DNA of 6,561 nucleotides from Clostridia bacterium. Its GTDB lineage: Bacteria; Bacillota; Clostridia; Oscillospirales; CAG-272. The position numbers and the translations under genes were made by a program. The notes under the pieces are model-generated. The model saw only the letters and a list, made by a program, of their open reading frames with translations. It made no database searches and had not been told where the DNA came from. This document shows, one piece after another, positions 1 through 5,484 of this stretch (positions are counted from its first letter, which is position 1; each line of letters opens with the position of its first letter). The stretch spans positions 1 to 6,561 of the forward strand of contig JAGCJD010000284.1 of the NCBI GenBank assembly GCA_017648425.1, in the 5' to 3' direction.

Positions 1-777
1 AAGGCGTGCGAATTCGGTATGCTTGCGACCGTAAAGATAGAGAACATGCGTAAGCAGCATTCGGCTATCGTTTCGGATAAGCAGGACAAGGTGGCAGCGC
101 CCGAAAAGGCGGAGCCTACCAAAAAATTCGGCTTTGTAAGCGTTTGCATGGGCAACGGAATAAAGGAAACCTTTACCGACCTTGGCGTTGACAGCATAAT
201 ATTCGGCGGTCAGACCATGAACCCAAGCACACAGGATATAATTGACGGAGTAAACAAAACTCCCGCAGAGGTAGTGTTCATTCTCCCCAACAACAAAAAT
301 ATCTATCTTGTTGCCGTTCAGGCATCAAAGCTCGTAAAGGATAAGCAGGTTATAGTTTTAGCGACAAGAAGCGTACCTCAGGGCATAACCGCTCTGCTTG
401 CATTCGATCCCGATGGCGAAACCGAAGCAAATGTTTCCGCCATGGAGGAGGCTATAACTCATGTAACCAGCATGTCGGTAACTCACGCCGTAAGAGATAC
501 GACTATTGAGGGGCAGAAGATCGAAGACGGTCAAATGATAGGTCTTGTTGACGGAAGCATAAGCTGTGTTGCGGACGATGCTGAGAGCTGTGTCGAAAAG
601 CTCACCGAAAAGATGATCGGAGCCTCATACATCACGCTGTTTTACGGCGAGGAGGTAACCGAAGCGCAAATGCAAAAGGCTGTCGATATAATTTCCACCG
701 CAGTTCCAACAGCGGAGGTAATAACCATCAACGGCGGTCAGCCGATATACAGCTATATTATCTCGGTTGAGAAATAA
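1..777 (+). CDS. fakA: FakA/YloV-like fatty acid kinase ATP-binding subunit, C-terminal part (5' end outside window)
   Basis: The reading frame is open from base 1 (it starts KACEFGML) to the TAA at 775-777, giving 258 residues. FakA/YloV proteins are about 550 aa, so roughly the C-terminal half is present and the true start lies upstream; the ATG at 19 is internal. Family landmarks are visible: KIENMRKQH near the start, GGQTMNPSTQDI, LPNNKNI, VPQGITALLAFDPDG, THAVRDTTI and the closing NGGQPIYSYIISVE. These belong to the central and C-terminal domains; the N-terminal DhaL-type ATP-binding domain would be upstream of the window. In characterised Firmicutes, FakA is cytosolic and works with an acyl-binding FakB (DegV family) to phosphorylate exogenous fatty acids to acyl-phosphates for phospholipid synthesis. 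No FakB is in the window. An intrinsic terminator follows 13 bases after the stop, so this is the last gene of its transcript. The family call is firm; the kinase role is by homology. Confidence 0.93.
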   Translation, partial: KACEFGMLATVKIENMRKQHSAIVSDKQDKVAAPEKAEPTKKFGFVSVCMGNGIKETFTDLGVDSIIFGGQTMNPSTQDIIDGVNKTPAEVVFILPNNKNIYLVAVQASKLVKDKQVIVLATRSVPQGITALLAFDPDGETEANVSAMEEAITHVTSMSVTHAVRDTTIEGQKIEDGQMIGLVDGSISCVADDAESCVEKLTEKMIGASYITLFYGEEVTEAQMQKAVDIISTAVPTAEVITINGGQPIYSYIISVEK

Positions 778-790
778 TTAAAAAAGTTAA

Positions 791-824
791 AGGGAAAGCC
801 TTAAAAATAAGGTTTTCCCTTTTT
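791..824 (+). terminator. Intrinsic terminator after fakA
   Basis: Two 12-base arms, AGGGAAAGCCTT (791-802) and AAGGTTTTCCCT (809-820), pair fully apart from one G-U wobble. The loop is 6 bases (AAAAAT) and a run of T follows on the plus strand. It lies 13 bases after the fakA stop and separates it from the xpt promoter. Confidence 0.9.
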
Positions 825-886
825 ATTATTCGTATAACACCCCAAAAAAACGATCAATTCTAACAGAGGTTTTATTTAAAAGTTTA

Positions 887-915
887 TTGACAAATGCCGA
901 CAATGATAGTATAAT
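887..915 (+). promoter_or_regulatory. Consensus sigma-A-type promoter of xpt
   Basis: A perfect -35 hexamer TTGACA (887-892) and a perfect -10 hexamer TATAAT (910-915) are separated by exactly 17 bases, with an AT-rich stretch just upstream (871-886) that could act as an UP element. Transcription would start near 922, giving a leader of only about 25 bases before the xpt ATG. This is inferred from sequence only. Confidence 0.85.
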
Positions 916-936
916 TATAGCATAATCTTGCAAATT

Positions 937-942
937 GGAGGG
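937..942 (+). promoter_or_regulatory. Ribosome binding site fixing the xpt start
   Basis: GGAGGG lies 4 bases before the ATG at 947. An in-frame TTG at 935 overlaps this Shine-Dalgarno sequence and has none of its own, so ATG 947 is the start. Confidence 0.85.
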
Positions 943-946
943 TACG

Positions 947-1525
947 ATGAATTTTCTCGAGGAACGCATATTAAAGGACGGCATTGTTAAGGAAGGAAAT
1001 GTATTAAAGGTCGATAGCTTTTTAAATCACCAAATGGATGTCGCTCTCCTTGACGAAATAGGAAAGGAGTTTTACAAACGCTTTTCCGACAAGGGTATAA
1101 CCAAGATACTCACGATAGAGGCATCGGGAATTGCAATTGCTTACGCAACGGCAAGGTGCTTTGGCATGCCCATGATATTTGCAAAGAAATCAAAGAGCGT
1201 CAACATTGACGGAGATATGTATGTTGCCGATGTTGAGTCGTTTACTCACAAAACAAAAAATCAGATAATCGTTTCCAAAAAATATCTTTCCTCAGAGGAC
1301 AAGGTGCTTATTATTGACGACTTTTTGGCAAACGGTTGCGCTTTGCAAGGACTTATTTCCATAGTAAAAAACGCGGGAGCGAGCGTTGACGGCATTGGAA
1401 TAGTTATCGAAAAGGGCTTCCAAAACGGGGGCAGAATAATAAGAAATCTCGGCTATCACCTTGAATCCATAGCGATAATCGAAAGCATGGACGCCCAAAA
1501 TTCAACTGTAACATTCCGCTCATAG
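947..1525 (+). CDS. xpt: Xanthine phosphoribosyltransferase
   Basis: This 192-aa cytosolic enzyme is expected to convert xanthine and PRPP to XMP and pyrophosphate in purine salvage. The whole length resembles Bacillus Xpt, which is also close to 190 aa: KVDSFLNHQ (residues 21-29), ITKILTIEASGI (51-62) and the type I phosphoribosyltransferase PRPP loop VLIIDDFLANG (120-130), where the two acidic residues bind the ribose hydroxyls of PRPP. GIGIVIEKGFQ (149-159) and LGYHLESIA (168-176) follow. The ATG at 947 is preferred because GGAGGG lies just upstream. The gene appears monocistronic: it has its own consensus promoter, and a hairpin terminator begins 15 bases after the stop. Neither a pbuX-type permease nor a guanine riboswitch accompanies it, unlike the B. 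subtilis xpt-pbuX operon. A different purine specificity cannot be excluded, but the Xpt-specific motifs make it unlikely. Confidence 0.95.
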   Translation: MNFLEERILKDGIVKEGNVLKVDSFLNHQMDVALLDEIGKEFYKRFSDKGITKILTIEASGIAIAYATARCFGMPMIFAKKSKSVNIDGDMYVADVESFTHKTKNQIIVSKKYLSSEDKVLIIDDFLANGCALQGLISIVKNAGASVDGIGIVIEKGFQNGGRIIRNLGYHLESIAIIESMDAQNSTVTFRS

Positions 1526-1539
1526 AATTAAATAAAAGC

Positions 1540-1575
1540 ATATCCCGATGGATAATTCCATCGGGATATTTTCAT
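1540..1575. terminator. Bidirectional intrinsic terminator between xpt and murD
   Basis: ATATCCCGATGG (1540-1551) and CCATCGGGATAT (1558-1569) form a perfect 12-bp stem with a 6-base loop. On the plus strand TTTCATTTT follows. On the minus strand the hairpin is followed by GCTTTTATTT. It lies 14 bases from the xpt stop and 27 bases from the murD stop, so it can end both convergent transcripts. Confidence 0.9.
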
Positions 1576-1596
1576 TTTATATATTGCTTTAAAAAA

Positions 1597-3027
1597 TTAC
1601 AATTGGCTTACAATATCCTTAAACACCCTGCCCCTCTCGGCAAAGTTCTTAAACGCGTCAAAGCTTGCGGAAGCAGGCGAGAGCACAACGCAATCGCCTT
1701 TTTTTGCAGCGCCGTGCGCATAATCGACAGCGCCCTTAAAATCCTTGCAATAATTCAATACGATATTATGTCCAATACCCGTTTTGGCGCGGTATTTTTC
1801 TATCTCGTCAAATATCCTTTCGCCCGTAGCGCCTGTAAGTGATACCGTATGAACACCGCCATGCTCGCATATTGCCCTCGCCAGAGGCTCGTAAGGTATT
1901 TTTTTGTCGTATCCACCGCATATCAAAACAATGCTTTTTCCATCAAGCGCGGAAAGCGCCGCCGCTGTTCGCGTTGGTGACGAATCTATTGAAGAATTGT
2001 AATACCTTACTCCGTCAAGTTTCCGCGCAAGTTCAAGCCTATGCTCAACGCCGTAAAAGCATTTAGCAACAAGCGTATATACCTCGTCACTCACATATCC
2101 ATGTGTCAGACCAATAGCCGTCATAAAGTTTTCAACATTATGCCTGCCTGGCACATTTATCTGAGATACGGCAAGAACCGCTTTTTTATTCGTTCCGTTA
2201 TCAACCGTTATCTCTCCGTCACTTACATAAACTGCAACGCCGCCACCTCTTGGAGCTATATCACCAAATATATCAGAATAAGACTGTTTTTTTGACGAAA
2301 ATAGCACTATTTGCAACTTATCCTTTTGAGAAAGCTCCCTTGCTATCTCCATTGTCTGCTCGCATTCGGCGTTGGTAACAAATCGGCGCGTTCCCTCTCC
2401 CACAATGTTTTTCTTTGCGGAGATATACTCATGCATTCCCGTATGCCAATCGAGGTGATTGGGCGAGATGTTGGTTATTGCCGCGGCGGTAGGAGAGCAC
2501 GAGGCGTCCATAAGCTGGAAGCTTGATAGCTCCAAGGCGCAAAGGTCGTCCTTTGTCATCTGCTCGCAATCGCAAAGCAAAGGCGTTCCGATATTTCCGC
2601 CAACGAATGCCCTACCCTGTCCGTTGCGTTCGCATTCCGCCTGCAAAAATCTGCCCGTGAGCGTTGTACTGGTCGTCTTTCCGTCACTACCCGTAACGGC
2701 AAAGGTCCTTGCTGGCGTAAGCGTTAAAAACAGACGCATCTCCGATGTAAGCTCAGCCTCTCTCAAAACAGAAATCTTATCGGGGCGAATTCCGGGAGAA
2801 CGAAACACAACATCAGCGTCAATATCAAAAAACTCCCCACTGCGGACAAAGAATTCCGCTCCGCTCTTCTTTAATTCAATTGCCTGCTCGCCAAGCTCTC
2901 GGGCGTCCGCCTTGTCGTAAACGAGCGGTGGCTGCCCTATTTTGCAAAGGTATTGCGCCAGCGGAAGATTTGACACGCCCAGTCCAAGTATCGCGCATCT
3001 TCTTCCGTTTAAATATTCCTTTATCAT
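1597..3027 (-). CDS. murD: UDP-N-acetylmuramoyl-L-alanine--D-glutamate ligase (MurD)
   Basis: This cytosolic Mur ligase adds D-glutamate to UDP-MurNAc-L-Ala using ATP, a step of peptidoglycan precursor synthesis. With the ATG at 3027 it is 476 aa, slightly longer than the usual 440-460. In order: an N-terminal Rossmann-like UDP-binding part (AILGLGVSN near 12-20; FRSPGI near 75-80), the ATP P-loop TGSDGKTT (112-119), ELSSFQL (166-172), the Mur-ligase signature NISPNHLDWH (186-195), the AKK lysine expected to be carbamylated (near 205), VEHRLE (327-332), SIDSSPTRT (346-354) and the C-terminal SPASASFDAFKNF (450-462). The start is uncertain: GGGGG (3042-3038) lies 10 bases before ATG 3027 but only 4 bases before an in-frame GTG at 3033, which would add two residues. 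The gene stands alone between its own promoter and a shared terminator, not in the usual mra/mur/fts cluster. No disruption is seen. Confidence 0.96.
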   Translation of the reverse strand: MIKEYLNGRRCAILGLGVSNLPLAQYLCKIGQPPLVYDKADARELGEQAIELKKSGAEFFVRSGEFFDIDADVVFRSPGIRPDKISVLREAELTSEMRLFLTLTPARTFAVTGSDGKTTSTTLTGRFLQAECERNGQGRAFVGGNIGTPLLCDCEQMTKDDLCALELSSFQLMDASCSPTAAAITNISPNHLDWHTGMHEYISAKKNIVGEGTRRFVTNAECEQTMEIARELSQKDKLQIVLFSSKKQSYSDIFGDIAPRGGGVAVYVSDGEITVDNGTNKKAVLAVSQINVPGRHNVENFMTAIGLTHGYVSDEVYTLVAKCFYGVEHRLELARKLDGVRYYNSSIDSSPTRTAAALSALDGKSIVLICGGYDKKIPYEPLARAICEHGGVHTVSLTGATGERIFDEIEKYRAKTGIGHNIVLNYCKDFKGAVDYAHGAAKKGDCVVLSPASASFDAFKNFAERGRVFKDIVSQL

Positions 3028-3060
3028 TACCACAGCACCCCCGTTCTCTTTTCAATATAT

Positions 3061-3089
3061 ATTATATATTTGCTTTTGCGTTTATGCAA
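3061..3089 (-). promoter_or_regulatory. Candidate murD promoter
   Basis: On the minus strand TATAAT (3066-3061) lies 17 bases after TTGCAT (3089-3084). The -10 is perfect; the -35 keeps only the TTG. Transcription would start near 3054, about 27 bases before the murD ATG. The region is very AT-rich (alternating ATATAT), so the -10 could be fortuitous. Confidence 0.5.
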
Positions 3090-3141
3090 TAGCTTGCCGC
3101 GCAAATTAATTAAATATTTACATAAAATACTGAAAAAGCCC

Positions 3142-3170
3142 TTTTCAAAGAGAATTTTTTATGATAAAAT
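3142..3170 (+). promoter_or_regulatory. Candidate promoter of the topoisomerase gene (extended -10)
   Basis: TTTTCA (3142-3147, 4 of 6 consensus bases) and TAAAAT (3165-3170, 5 of 6) are 17 bases apart. A TG at 3162-3163 forms the TGn extended -10 element. The predicted start near 3177 gives a leader of about 30 bases containing GGAGG. It sits back-to-back with the murD promoter, with about 52 bases between the two -35 elements. Confidence 0.6.
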
Positions 3171-3190
3171 ATATGTGTATAACTGTGTTT

Positions 3191-3195
3191 GGAGG
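3191..3195 (+). promoter_or_regulatory. Ribosome binding site of the topoisomerase gene
   Basis: GGAGG lies 11 bases before ATG 3207, slightly wide spacing. The in-frame TTG at 3189 overlaps this site, so it is not a credible start. The protein should begin MASKSTAK. Confidence 0.75.
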
Positions 3196-3206
3196 ACAAG
3201 CATCAA

Positions 3207-5222
3207 ATGGCATCTAAATCTACGGCAAAGTCGCAGTATAACGACCAAAGCATAAAGGCTCTCAAAGGCGCTGACAGAGTACGAAAGCGTCCGGGAGTAA
3301 TTTTCGGCTCAGACGGTCTTGAAGGCTGTGAGCATTCCTTTTTTGAAATACTCTCAAACTCTGTGGACGAGGCAAGAGAAGGACACGGAAATGAAATAAA
3401 GGTGACCGCATTTACCGACCGCTCCATCAAGGTCGATGACCACGGTCGTGGCGTTCCGCTCGGATACAACGAGGCAGAGGGACGCTGGAACTGGGACCTT
3501 ATATATTGTGAGCTTTACGCAGGCGGAAAATACGACAACAACAACGGGGATTCAGCATACGAGTTCTCCTTGGGACTTAACGGTCTGGGCGCGTGCGCCA
3601 CGCAATACAGCTCCGAATTTATGGATGTTTATTCCTATGACGGAACAAATGAGTACAAGATAAGTTTCAGAAAGGGCGAGCCCGTGAGTGAGCTCATCAC
3701 CCGCCCTCTCGGAAAGAGCGAAAGAAGAACGGGAACTGTCATTCATTGGCGTCCCGACATTGAGGTATTTACCGACATAAATATTCCAACGGAATTCTTT
3801 GCGGAAACAATGAGGCGTCAGTCCGTTGTAAACGCAGGTATTAAATTCTTGCTGGAAGCTCAAAACAGTGACGGCAAATTTGAAACCTCGGAATTCTTTT
3901 ACGAAAACGGAATAAGCGACTATATCTCCGAGGTGGCAGGAGCTTCAAGCCTTACACAGCCCGTTCTCTGGCATCTTGAAACGCAGGGACGCGACCGCGC
4001 GGACAAGGACGAATACAAGCTTAAAGCTGACTTCTCCTTCTGCGTATCCAACACATCTCCCATGCTCGAATATTACCACAATTCAAGCTTCCTGGAATAC
4101 GGCGGTTCTCCCGATAGAGCCGTAAAGGTTGCTTTTGTGTATGCGCTCGACAAGTATATAAAAACTCAGGGCAAGTACAACAAGGACGAGAGCAAGATAA
4201 CATTTAACGATGTTGCCGACTGTCTATGCCTTGTAATAAACAGCTTTTCTACCATGACCTCGTACGAAAACCAGACTAAAAAGTCTATTACCAACAGCTT
4301 TATTTACGAGGCTATGACCGATTTTCTCAAAACAAATCTTGAAATATATTTCGTTGAAAATCCCAACGCCGCCGATGCTTTTGCAAATCAGGTGCTTATC
4401 AACAAGAGAAGCCGCGAGCGCGCGGAATCCGAGCGTCTTAGCATTAAAAAGAAGCTCACGGGTACGCTTGACATTGCAAACAGAGTTGAAAAATTCGTCA
4501 ACTGCCGTTCCAAAGATCCCTCTATAAGAGAGCTTTATATAGTTGAGGGCGATTCGGCGCTTACCTCGTGTAAGCTCGGCCGTAACGCCGAATATCAGGC
4601 TATAATCCCCGTAAGAGGTAAAACGCTCAACTGTATGAAGAGCAGTTACGAAAAAATATTCAAGAGTGATATCATTACCGACCTTTTGCGTGTAATTGGC
4701 TGTGGCGTTGAAATCAATGGAAAGGTCAAGGGCGACCTTACCGCCTTTGATATAAACCTCTTGCGTTGGTCTAAAATAATAATCTGTACCGATGCGGACG
4801 AGGACGGCTTCCAGATACGCACTCTGTTGCTCACGCTTTTCTACCGTCTGCTCCCCACTCTCTTGAAAGAGGGCAAGGTCTTTATCGCCGAATCTCCACT
4901 CTTTGAAATAACCGTTAAGGGAAAAAAGGACGAGGAAGATATTTTCTTTGCTTACAACGAGTTTGAAAAGGCAGAAATACTCAAAAAGCTTGAAGGCAAA
5001 AAGTACACGCTTCAACGCTCCAAGGGCCTTGGCGAAAACGAGCCCGATATGATGTGGAAGACTACTATGAACCCTGAAACCCGCAGACTTATCGCCGTTA
5101 CCCCAACGGACGCGGCTCTCACCGAGCAAATGTTCGATACCCTGCTTGGCGACAACCTCCCCGCGCGTAAGGAATTTATCTTTATGCACGGCAACGAATA
5201 CATGAAGGATGCCGACATCTAA
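3207..5222 (+). CDS. Divergent type IIA DNA topoisomerase B subunit (GyrB/ParE-like paralogue)
   Basis: The 671-aa protein has the complete GyrB/ParE architecture: GHKL ATPase, transducer and TOPRIM domains plus the C-terminal tail. Visible landmarks are an N-terminal arm tyrosine (Y11), VRKRPGVIFGS, the Mg-ATP residues E47 and N51 in FFEILSNSVDEA, D78 in DDHGRG, an ATP-lid glycine motif GLNGLG (123-128), the transducer QTK (356-358), TOPRIM EGDSA (glutamate 447) and DADED (aspartates 529, 531, 533), PVRGK, and SKGLGENEP (lysine 606). All catalytic and nucleotide-contacting residues that I can place are present, so an active ATPase is likely. It differs from housekeeping GyrB/ParE: GLNGLG replaces GLHGVG, EGDSALT replaces EGDSAGG, and DGFQIRT replaces DGSHIRT. 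I therefore leave the gene symbol empty. Such enzymes need a GyrA/ParC-like partner for DNA cleavage, and none is adjacent. The gene has its own promoter, and a hairpin repeat array begins directly after its stop. Family membership is firm; the biological role is unknown. Confidence 0.9.
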   Translation: MASKSTAKSQYNDQSIKALKGADRVRKRPGVIFGSDGLEGCEHSFFEILSNSVDEAREGHGNEIKVTAFTDRSIKVDDHGRGVPLGYNEAEGRWNWDLIYCELYAGGKYDNNNGDSAYEFSLGLNGLGACATQYSSEFMDVYSYDGTNEYKISFRKGEPVSELITRPLGKSERRTGTVIHWRPDIEVFTDINIPTEFFAETMRRQSVVNAGIKFLLEAQNSDGKFETSEFFYENGISDYISEVAGASSLTQPVLWHLETQGRDRADKDEYKLKADFSFCVSNTSPMLEYYHNSSFLEYGGSPDRAVKVAFVYALDKYIKTQGKYNKDESKITFNDVADCLCLVINSFSTMTSYENQTKKSITNSFIYEAMTDFLKTNLEIYFVENPNAADAFANQVLINKRSRERAESERLSIKKKLTGTLDIANRVEKFVNCRSKDPSIRELYIVEGDSALTSCKLGRNAEYQAIIPVRGKTLNCMKSSYEKIFKSDIITDLLRVIGCGVEINGKVKGDLTAFDINLLRWSKIIICTDADEDGFQIRTLLLTLFYRLLPTLLKEGKVFIAESPLFEITVKGKKDEEDIFFAYNEFEKAEILKKLEGKKYTLQRSKGLGENEPDMMWKTTMNPETRRLIAVTPTDAALTEQMFDTLLGDNLPARKEFIFMHGNEYMKDADI

Positions 5223-5252
5223 CCTACTTTTCTTTTGAAAAAGAAAAGTAGG
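5223..5252. repeat. Hairpin 1, probable tail-less repeat unit
   Basis: CCTACTTTTCTT and AAGAAAAGTAGG form a perfect 12-bp stem around TTGAAA (13 bp with a TGAA loop if the flanking T-A pairs). It begins on the base right after the TAA. It matches the hairpins in both longer units but lacks the long tail, and has CCTAC where they have CCGTAC. Confidence 0.85.
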
Positions 5253-5347
5253 CACCGTACTTTTCTTTTAAAAAAGAAAAGTAGGCAAAAGAAAACAAAG
5301 AATTGGTTTAGTTTTTCTCATTCTAGAAAATCTATACCTTTAAAGCA
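5251..5347. repeat. Repeat unit A (97 bp)
   Basis: The unit begins GGCACCGTAC, contains a hairpin (about 5255-5285, with one bulged G at 5257) and ends CTTTAAAGCA. A second small hairpin, TTTTCT (5313-5318) with AGAAAA (5325-5330), lies in the tail. It is nearly identical to unit B, differing at a few bases in the tail and at one loop base (5270). Confidence 0.9.
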
Positions 5348-5443
5348 GGCACCGTACTTTTCTTTTGAAAAAGAAAAGTAGGCAAAAGAAAACAAAGAAT
5401 TGGTTTAGTTTTCCCTTTCCGGAAAATCTATACCTTTAAAGCA
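5348..5443. repeat. Repeat unit B (96 bp)
   Basis: This is the direct repeat of unit A, offset by 97 bases. Its hairpin spans about 5352-5382. The tail hairpin is TTTTCC (5409-5414) with GGAAAA (5421-5426). It is one base shorter than unit A in the T run before that hairpin. Its last base runs into the terminator stem. Confidence 0.9.
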
Positions 5444-5480
5444 AAAGGCTTACGAACGACTTTCGTTCGTAAGCCTTTTT
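5443..5480. terminator. Strong bidirectional terminator between the topoisomerase and spoIIE-like genes
   Basis: AAAAGGCTTACGAACGA (5443-5459) and TCGTTCGTAAGCCTTTT (5463-5479) pair perfectly over 17 bp around a CTT loop. T runs follow on the plus strand (TTTTT) and on the minus strand (TTTTGCTTT). It starts 5 bases after the minus-strand gene's stop codon but 220 bases after the plus-strand stop, so its placement fits the minus gene best while it can serve both. Confidence 0.92.
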
Positions 5481-5484
5481 ATTC

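Larger units (their letters stand above)
5223..5443. repeat. Tandem hairpin repeat array (whole)
   Basis: The whole spacer between the topoisomerase stop and the terminator consists of repeats: one solitary hairpin (5223-5252), then two direct repeats of 97 and 96 bp (5251-5347 and 5348-5443). Each full unit has an imperfect T/A-rich hairpin, an AAAAGAAAAC-type linker, a second small hairpin and an ACCTTTAAAGCA end. There is no ORF and no terminal inverted repeat pair suggesting an autonomous element. Copies elsewhere in the genome would be expected if this is a REP-like dispersed element; that cannot be seen here. Confidence 0.85.

Noticed and set aside
893..904. PurR-box-like AATGCCGACAAT in the xpt promoter spacer
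   Set aside because: It lacks one base of the Bacillus PurR box core, has a G in the A/T arm, and no inverted partner box is seen.
914..926. Inverted repeat ATTAT-AGC-ATAAT near the xpt transcription start
   Set aside because: Arms of 5 bp made only of A/T in an AT-rich promoter are expected by chance; not enough to call an operator.
825..946. Guanine riboswitch upstream of xpt
   Set aside because: No aptamer-like paired loops are visible, and the consensus promoter leaves too short a leader.
935..946. TTG start for xpt at 935
   Set aside because: The codon overlaps the GGAGGG ribosome site; ATG 947 has correct spacing and matches the family N-terminus.
2459..2920. A 153-codon plus-strand frame opposite murD
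   Set aside because: It lies wholly antisense to conserved MurD motifs and has low-complexity Ser/Pro-rich content typical of shadow frames.
3189..3206. TTG start for the topoisomerase gene at 3189
   Set aside because: The codon overlaps GGAGG and would have no ribosome site of its own; ATG 3207 is preferred.
4224..5255. A 343-codon open frame on the minus strand opposite the topoisomerase gene
   Set aside because: It is antisense to a clearly conserved coding sequence, resembles no family I know, and has no ribosome site. It is a codon-usage shadow, and it runs into the repeat hairpin.
5223..5443. CRISPR array or set of ordinary intrinsic terminators
   Set aside because: The units are about 97 bp with no unique spacers between short repeats, so this is not CRISPR. 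The stems are not followed by T tracts, so they are not standard terminators.
5223..5480. Insertion sequence between the topoisomerase and spoIIE-like genes
   Set aside because: There is no transposase frame, no flanking target duplication and no matching terminal inverted repeats at the outer ends.
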